Source of the DNA: Rhizobiaceae bacterium
GTDB lineage: Bacteria; Pseudomonadota; Alphaproteobacteria; Rhizobiales; Rhizobiaceae
DNA length: 10,020 nucleotides
Direction of reading: 5' to 3'
Assembly: GCA_014380965.1 (NCBI GenBank)
Contig: JACMIV010000131.1
Location: 1-10,020 of the forward strand
Both the position numbers and the translations under genes were made by a program. Position 1 is the first letter of the stretch. Each line of letters starts with the position of its first letter. The notes under the pieces are model-generated. The model was not told the origin of the DNA. It did no database searches and was given only the letters and a program-made list of their open reading frames with translations. Below are positions 5,484 to 10,020 of the stretch, piece after piece.

Positions 5484-8432
5484 ATGCTGACCAAGCGCAA
5501 GTCCGCCGCTGCCGGCGCCGCTCTGCCGTCCGTCGTTCCCTCCCTCGCCGCGGGAGCCGCTCGCGGCCTCGACCGCCGTGCCTTCCTGCGCAATTCCGGC
5601 CTCGCGGTCGGCGGCATCGCCGTGTTCGGGGCGATGGCTCCGGGCGCCGTGCGCAAGGCCGAGGCGATCAGCGCCCCAATGCCGGGCGTGCCGACCGTCA
5701 TCAAGAAGAACATCTGCACCCACTGCTCGGTCGGCTGTACCGTCACGGCGGAAGTGCAGAACGGCGTCTGGACGGGTCAGGAGCCGAGTTGGGGCAGCCC
5801 GATCAACCGCGGCACGCATTGCGCCAAGGGCGCTGCGCTGCGCGAGATCGTCCACGGCGACCGTCGTCTCAAGTATCCGCTGAAGCTCGTCGACGGGGCG
5901 TGGCAGCGCCTCTCTTGGGAACAGGCGATCGCCGAGATCGGCGACAAGATGACGGAGATCCGCGAGACCTCCGGTGCCGATGCCATGTACATGCTCGGCT
6001 CGGCCAAGTTCACCAACGAGGGCGCCTATCTCTTCCGCAAGTTCGGCGCCTTCTGGGGCACCAATTCGGTCGACCACCAGGCCCGTATCTGCCACTCGAC
6101 GACGGTCGCCGGCGTCGCCAACACCTGGGGGTACGGCGCACAGACAAATTCCTACAACGACATCCGCAACGCCAAGACCATGATCATCATGGGCGGCAAT
6201 CCGGCCGAGGCCCATCCCGTCGCCATGCAGCATGTGCTGGCGGGCAAGGAGCTGAACCGGGCGAACATGATCGTCGTCGATCCGCGCTTCACCCGGACGG
6301 CCGCGCACGGCACCGAATACGTCCGCCTGCGCTCGGGCACCGACATTCCGGTGATCTGGGGCATCCTCTGGCACGTCTTCGAGAACGGCTGGGAGGACAA
6401 GGAGTTCATCCGCACCCGCGTCTACGGTATGGACGAGGTCCGCAAGGAAGTCGCCAAATGGACTCCGGAGGAGGTCGAGCGCGTCTCCGGCGTTCCGGGT
6501 GAGCAGTTGAAGCGCGTCGCCTATCTCTTCAGCCAGGAGAAGCCGTCGACGCTGATCTGGTGCATGGGCGCGACGCAGCACACGGTCGGCACGGCGAACG
6601 TCCGCGCCTACTGCACGCTGGTGCTCGCCACCGGCAATATCGGCAAGCCCGGCACCGGCGCCAACATCTTTCGCGGCCACACCAACGTGCAAGGGGCGAC
6701 CGATCTCGGCCTCGACGTCACCTCCCTGCCGCTCTACTACGGTCTCGCAGAGGGCGGCTGGAAGCATTGGTCGCGCGTCTGGGAGGTCGAATACGACTAT
6801 CTCCAGAGCCGCTTCGACGAAGTGCCGGCCAAGGGCGGGCGCAAGCCCCGCACCCGCAAGGAGAACATGGAGACCCCCGGTCTCACCTCCACGCGCTGGT
6901 TCGACGCCGTCACTTTGCCGGAAGAAGACATCGACCAGCGCAGCGCGCTCCGCGGCATGTTCGTCATGGGCCATGGCGGCAACACCGTGACGCGCATCCC
7001 CGAGATGATGAAGGCGCTCGGGAAGCTCGAGCTCCTCGTCGTCGCCGATCCGCATCCGACGACCTTCGCGGCGATCGAGGGACGGCGCAACGGCACCTAT
7101 CTCCTGCCGATCGCGACCTCGCTCGAATGCGACGGCACCCGCACCGCTTCCAACCGCTCGATCCAATGGGGCGAGAAGATCGTGGAACCGGCCTTCGAAT
7201 CGCGCACAGACTACGACGTGATCTACGATTTCGCGGAAAAGTTCGGCTTCGCCGACCAGATGTTCAAGAACATCGGCCGCGTGGACGGCAAGGTGGTCGC
7301 CGAGGACGTGCTGCGCGAGATCAACCGCGGCGGGTTCTCGACCGGCTATTGCGGCCAGTCGCCCGAGCGGCTGAAGGCGCATATGCGCAACCAGGACAAG
7401 TTCGACCTCGTCACGCTCCGCGCTCCCGCCGACGATCCGGAAGTGGGCGGCGACTACTACGGACTGCCCTGGCCCTGTTGGGGAACGCCGGAGATGAAAC
7501 ATCCGGGTTCGCCCATCCTCTACCGCACGGACATCTCGGTCTGGGAGGGCGGCGGCACGTTCCGCGCGCGCTTCGGGGTCGAGCGGAACGGACAGACGCT
7601 GCTGGCGGAGGATTCCTTCACGAAGGATTCTGATCTGACGGACGGCTATCCCGAGATCAATTTCGGCATCCTGAAGAAGCTCGGCTGGGACAGGGACCTG
7701 CGGCCCGCCGAGCTCGCGACCATCCAGCGCGTCGGCGGCGAAAAGCCGGACGCGGTGAGTTGGGCGACGGATCTGTCCGGCGGCATTCAGCGCGTCTGCA
7801 TGGATCACGGCATCATGCATTACGGGAATGCCAAGGCGCGCGTCGTCGCCTGGAACCTGCCCGATCCCGTGCCGGTTCACCGCGAGCCGATCTACTCGGC
7901 GCGGCCCGACCTCGTCTCACAATATCCGACGCGGCCGGACGAGATGCAGTTCCGCATTCCGAACATCGGCTTCTCCGTCCAGAAGGCGGCGGTCGACACC
8001 AACGTCTTCCGCAATTTTCCGATCATCCTGACATCGGGACGCCTCGTCGAATACGAAGGCGGCGGCGAGGAGACGCGGTCGAACAAGTGGCTGGCCGAGC
8101 TCCAGCAGGACATGTTCGTCGAGATCAATCCCGTGGATGCCGCCTCTCGCGGCGTTGCGGACGGCAGCTATGTCTGGGTGTCGGGCGCCGAAAATGCCGC
8201 GAAGACGCGGGTCAAGGCGCTCGTCACGGAACGCGTCGGACCCGGCGTCGCCTTCATGCCGTTCCACTTCTCCGGCCATTACCAAGGGGCGGACTGGCGC
8301 AAGCATTATCCGGCGGGCACCGATCCGATCGTCCTCGGCGAATCCGTCAACACCATCACGACCTACGGCTATGACCCGGTGACGGGCATGCAGGAAACCA
8401 AGGTCGTGCTCTGCCAGATCGCAGCGGCGTAA
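5484..8432 (+). CDS. fdhA: Formate dehydrogenase catalytic subunit alpha (Mo-bis-MGD, periplasmic)
   Basis: This gene encodes 982 residues and oxidises formate to CO2 and two electrons. A Tat signal is present ('DRRAFLR' at 30-36, cleavage near 'KAEA' at 58-61). The 4Fe-4S domain has Cys78, Cys81, Cys85 and Cys113, followed by the conserved Lys115 that links cluster and pterin. The molybdenum ligand is Cys203, codon TGC at 6090-6092, followed by His204 in 'ARICHSTTVAG'; this is a cysteine, not a selenocysteine, enzyme. Pterin-binding segments include 'GGNPAEAHP' and 'FRGHTNVQGATDLG' (396-409). The C-terminal molybdopterin-dinucleotide domain (about 840-980) carries 'GRLVEYEGGGEETRSN'. Length and motifs match the respiratory, membrane-anchored Fdh group also found in Shewanella and Campylobacter. 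The start overlaps a TGAGG ribosome site at the end of the preceding gene. No inactivating change is seen. Confidence 0.97.
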   Translation: MLTKRKSAAAGAALPSVVPSLAAGAARGLDRRAFLRNSGLAVGGIAVFGAMAPGAVRKAEAISAPMPGVPTVIKKNICTHCSVGCTVTAEVQNGVWTGQEPSWGSPINRGTHCAKGAALREIVHGDRRLKYPLKLVDGAWQRLSWEQAIAEIGDKMTEIRETSGADAMYMLGSAKFTNEGAYLFRKFGAFWGTNSVDHQARICHSTTVAGVANTWGYGAQTNSYNDIRNAKTMIIMGGNPAEAHPVAMQHVLAGKELNRANMIVVDPRFTRTAAHGTEYVRLRSGTDIPVIWGILWHVFENGWEDKEFIRTRVYGMDEVRKEVAKWTPEEVERVSGVPGEQLKRVAYLFSQEKPSTLIWCMGATQHTVGTANVRAYCTLVLATGNIGKPGTGANIFRGHTNVQGATDLGLDVTSLPLYYGLAEGGWKHWSRVWEVEYDYLQSRFDEVPAKGGRKPRTRKENMETPGLTSTRWFDAVTLPEEDIDQRSALRGMFVMGHGGNTVTRIPEMMKALGKLELLVVADPHPTTFAAIEGRRNGTYLLPIATSLECDGTRTASNRSIQWGEKIVEPAFESRTDYDVIYDFAEKFGFADQMFKNIGRVDGKVVAEDVLREINRGGFSTGYCGQSPERLKAHMRNQDKFDLVTLRAPADDPEVGGDYYGLPWPCWGTPEMKHPGSPILYRTDISVWEGGGTFRARFGVERNGQTLLAEDSFTKDSDLTDGYPEINFGILKKLGWDRDLRPAELATIQRVGGEKPDAVSWATDLSGGIQRVCMDHGIMHYGNAKARVVAWNLPDPVPVHREPIYSARPDLVSQYPTRPDEMQFRIPNIGFSVQKAAVDTNVFRNFPIILTSGRLVEYEGGGEETRSNKWLAELQQDMFVEINPVDAASRGVADGSYVWVSGAENAAKTRVKALVTERVGPGVAFMPFHFSGHYQGADWRKHYPAGTDPIVLGESVNTITTYGYDPVTGMQETKVVLCQIAAA

Positions 8433-8438
8433 GGGAGG
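8433..8438 (+). promoter_or_regulatory. Ribosome binding site of fdhB
   Basis: GGGAGG directly follows the fdhA stop codon and lies ten bases before the ATG at 8449. A second in-frame ATG at 8458 would have a 19-base gap, so 8449 is preferred. Confidence 0.6.
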
Positions 8439-8448
8439 CTCTACCAAC

Positions 8449-9045
8449 ATGGCCCGTATGAAGTTTCTCTGCGATGCGGACCGCTGCATCGAATGCAATG
8501 CCTGCGTCACCGCTTGCAAGAACGAGCACGACGTTCCCTGGGGCATCAACCGCCGCCGGGTCGTCACGCTGAACGACGGCAAGCCGGGCGAGCGCTCGGT
8601 CTCGATGGCCTGCATGCACTGCACCGACGCGCCCTGCGCGGCGGTGTGCCCGGTGGACTGCTTCTTCACGACGGCCGACGGCGTCGTCCTTCATTCGAAG
8701 GATCTGTGCATCGGTTGCGGCTATTGCTTCTACGCCTGCCCCTTCGGCGCGCCGCAGTATCCGCGGGTCGGCAATTTCGGCTCGCGCGGCAAGATGGACA
8801 AGTGCACCTACTGCGCCGGCGGTCCCGAAGCCGACAGCTCGGAAGCCGAATACGCGAAATACGGCAAGAACCGCCTGGCCGAAGGCAAGCTGCCGATGTG
8901 CGCGGAGATGTGTTCGACGAAGGCGCTGCTCGCGGGCGACGGCGAGATCATCGCCACGATCTACAAGGAGCGCGTGGCGCGACGCGGCTACGGGACGGGC
9001 GCCTGGGGCTGGCAGACGGCCTATCAAGAAACCGTGCAGACCTGA
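8449..9045 (+). CDS. fdhB: Formate dehydrogenase iron-sulfur subunit beta (four 4Fe-4S clusters)
   Basis: This gene encodes 198 residues of the DMSO-reductase-type electron-transfer subunit. Sixteen cluster ligands are visible in four groups: 13/16/19/23, 55/58/63/67, 87/90/93/97, and 119/122 with 151/155. Two extra cysteines are at 8 and 71. It passes electrons from the FdhA 4Fe-4S cluster to the hemes of FdhC. There is no signal peptide, so it is presumably carried out by the Tat system while bound to FdhA. Unlike E. coli FdnH/FdoH (about 290-300 residues), it has no C-terminal membrane helix; the chain ends shortly after the last cluster. Membrane attachment should therefore depend on FdhC alone. 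It is 16 bases after fdhA and 14 before fdhC. Confidence 0.95.
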   Translation: MARMKFLCDADRCIECNACVTACKNEHDVPWGINRRRVVTLNDGKPGERSVSMACMHCTDAPCAAVCPVDCFFTTADGVVLHSKDLCIGCGYCFYACPFGAPQYPRVGNFGSRGKMDKCTYCAGGPEADSSEAEYAKYGKNRLAEGKLPMCAEMCSTKALLAGDGEIIATIYKERVARRGYGTGAWGWQTAYQETVQT

Positions 9046-9059
9046 TCGGGGCGGATGCC

Positions 9060-10020
9060 ATGAAGACCTCCACGCTCTTCGCGCTCGGCGCTCTCGCGTT
9101 GTCGATCGTCGTCACCCCGTCCTTGGCGCAGGAGGTCAACGGTCCGGGCGGCGTGCCGACGCAGGCGACGACCGATCCGAGCGGCCAGAACCCGACGGCC
9201 GCCGCGCCGACGGAGGCCGAACTTCTGAATGCGCTGCAAGGGGGGCGTATCCAGGGCCGCGTCTCGATCCCCGACGGGAAGGCAGCGGTGCTGGAGCAGC
9301 CGGAGGGTCGCGACTATCGCAGCTTCCGCGAGGGTTGGCTTCCCTGGATCGGCGGTCTTGCCATTCTCGGCATGATCCTGGCTCTTGCCGCCTTCTACTT
9401 CACCCGCGGGCGCATCCTCACCGAGACCGGTCCCGAGACGGGGCGCAAGATCCTGCGCTTCGGCTTTGTCGAGCGGCTGAACCACTGGATGACGGCCTCG
9501 GCCTTCATTCTTCTGGCGCTGACAGGTCTCAACTACATCTTCGGCAAGCGTCTGATCGCGCCTCTCGTCGGCGCGGACGCGTTCGCGGCGATGAGCCAAT
9601 GGGCGAAGTACATCCACAACTACGTGTCCTGGGCCTTCATCGTCGGCCTCGTCGTCATGATCCTCGTCTGGATCAAGGACAACATTCCCGATCGGACGGA
9701 TGTTCGCTGGGTCAAGGAGTTCGGAGGGTTCGTCGGCGACAGCCATCCGCCGGCCCGGCGCTTCAATGCCGGGCAAAAGGTGGTCTTCTGGTCCGTCGCG
9801 CTCGGTGGCCTCGCGCTGTCGGCGACCGGGATCGTCATGATGTTCCCGTTCTCGCTCCTCGACATCAACGGCATGCAGACGGCGCAGTACATCCACGCGA
9901 CCGTCGGCGTTCTGCTGATCGCGGTCATGATCGCGCATATCTACATCGGCTCGCTCGGCATGCAGGGCGCCTACGACGCCATGGGCAGCGGCGAGGTCGA
10001 CCTCGGCTGGGCGAAGACCC
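9060..10020 (+). CDS. fdhC: Formate dehydrogenase cytochrome b subunit gamma, 3' end missing
   Basis: The frame is open from the ATG at 9060 to the right edge, giving 320 residues. A Sec signal peptide (1-23, cleavage after 'SLA') is followed by a hydrophilic Ala/Pro/Thr-rich region (24-92), a first membrane helix (about 94-114), and the conserved cytochrome b556 core with helices near 143-161, 186-206, 242-262 and 280-299. Four histidines in the expected helices should bind two b hemes: His142 ('RLNHWMT'), His186 ('KYIHNYV'), His279 ('YIHATVG') and His293 ('IAHIYIG'); the last pair is 14 residues apart, as in E. coli FdnI. It takes electrons from FdhB to the quinone pool and anchors the complex. 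Compared with E. coli FdnI (217 residues) it carries an extra N-terminal extension of more than 100 residues, which includes an additional helix. An ATG at 9055 is closed at once by a stop. Confidence 0.94.
   Translation, partial: MKTSTLFALGALALSIVVTPSLAQEVNGPGGVPTQATTDPSGQNPTAAAPTEAELLNALQGGRIQGRVSIPDGKAAVLEQPEGRDYRSFREGWLPWIGGLAILGMILALAAFYFTRGRILTETGPETGRKILRFGFVERLNHWMTASAFILLALTGLNYIFGKRLIAPLVGADAFAAMSQWAKYIHNYVSWAFIVGLVVMILVWIKDNIPDRTDVRWVKEFGGFVGDSHPPARRFNAGQKVVFWSVALGGLALSATGIVMMFPFSLLDINGMQTAQYIHATVGVLLIAVMIAHIYIGSLGMQGAYDAMGSGEVDLGWAKT

Noticed and set aside
6090..6092. Possible selenocysteine codon at the FdhA active site
   Set aside because: The codon is TGC, an ordinary cysteine, so no selenocysteine insertion element is needed.
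5133..7880. A 915-codon open frame on the minus strand across torD, the Tat gene and fdhA
   Set aside because: It lies antisense to strongly supported genes with clear motifs, and its protein is Arg/Asp/Ala/Gly-rich without recognisable domains. Long antisense frames are common in high-GC coding DNA.
9024..9938. 304-codon minus-strand frame over fdhC
   Set aside because: It is antisense to fdhC, whose signal peptide, helices and heme histidines are clear; the frame encodes Arg/Asp-rich sequence without motifs.

Overview
The window is high-GC DNA with dense, codon-biased genes and looks like an alphaproteobacterium, most likely of the order Hyphomicrobiales (Rhizobiales). This placement is inferred from GC content, the gene set and the protein style; no rRNA or other marker is present. 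The whole window reads as one locus for a periplasmic, membrane-anchored, molybdenum-dependent formate dehydrogenase (respiratory FdhABC type) together with its accessory genes.

Layout. Positions 1-370 (minus strand) hold the 5' part of a biotin/lipoate-ligase-like gene (DUF4444 type) that runs off the left edge. Divergent from it, about 421/472-2196 (plus) encodes a soluble multi-cluster 4Fe-4S protein. It converges, with a 23 bp gap, on a minus-strand gene (2220-3536) for an exported protein made of a WD40 propeller fused to a C-terminal c-type cytochrome. Divergent from that gene, 3676-4386 (plus) encodes a DUF3306 protein. After a 141 bp gap comes a tightly spaced plus-strand operon: a TorD/NarJ-type chaperone (4528-5205), a 75-residue Tat-targeted protein of the 'formate dehydrogenase region TAT target' type (5249-5476), fdhA (5484-8432), fdhB (8449-9045), and fdhC (9060 to the right edge, incomplete).

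How the genes fit together. FdhA (Mo-bis-MGD with one 4Fe-4S cluster, Cys203 in place of selenocysteine) oxidises formate after export by the Tat system. Electrons pass through the four 4Fe-4S clusters of FdhB to the b hemes of the membrane protein FdhC and then to quinone. The TorD-like protein probably checks FdhA folding and cofactor loading before export. The 4Fe-4S protein, the DUF3306 protein, the ligase-like protein and the small Tat protein recur around such dehydrogenases, but their jobs are poorly defined. The WD40-cytochrome c protein is the least expected member.

There is no gene-free stretch above 300 bases. The three gaps of interest (about 371-471, 3537-3675 and 4387-4527) probably carry promoters. 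The last also contains a weak FNR-like dyad and a 9 bp inverted repeat. I saw no tRNA, rRNA, CRISPR array, insertion sequence or clear intrinsic terminator.
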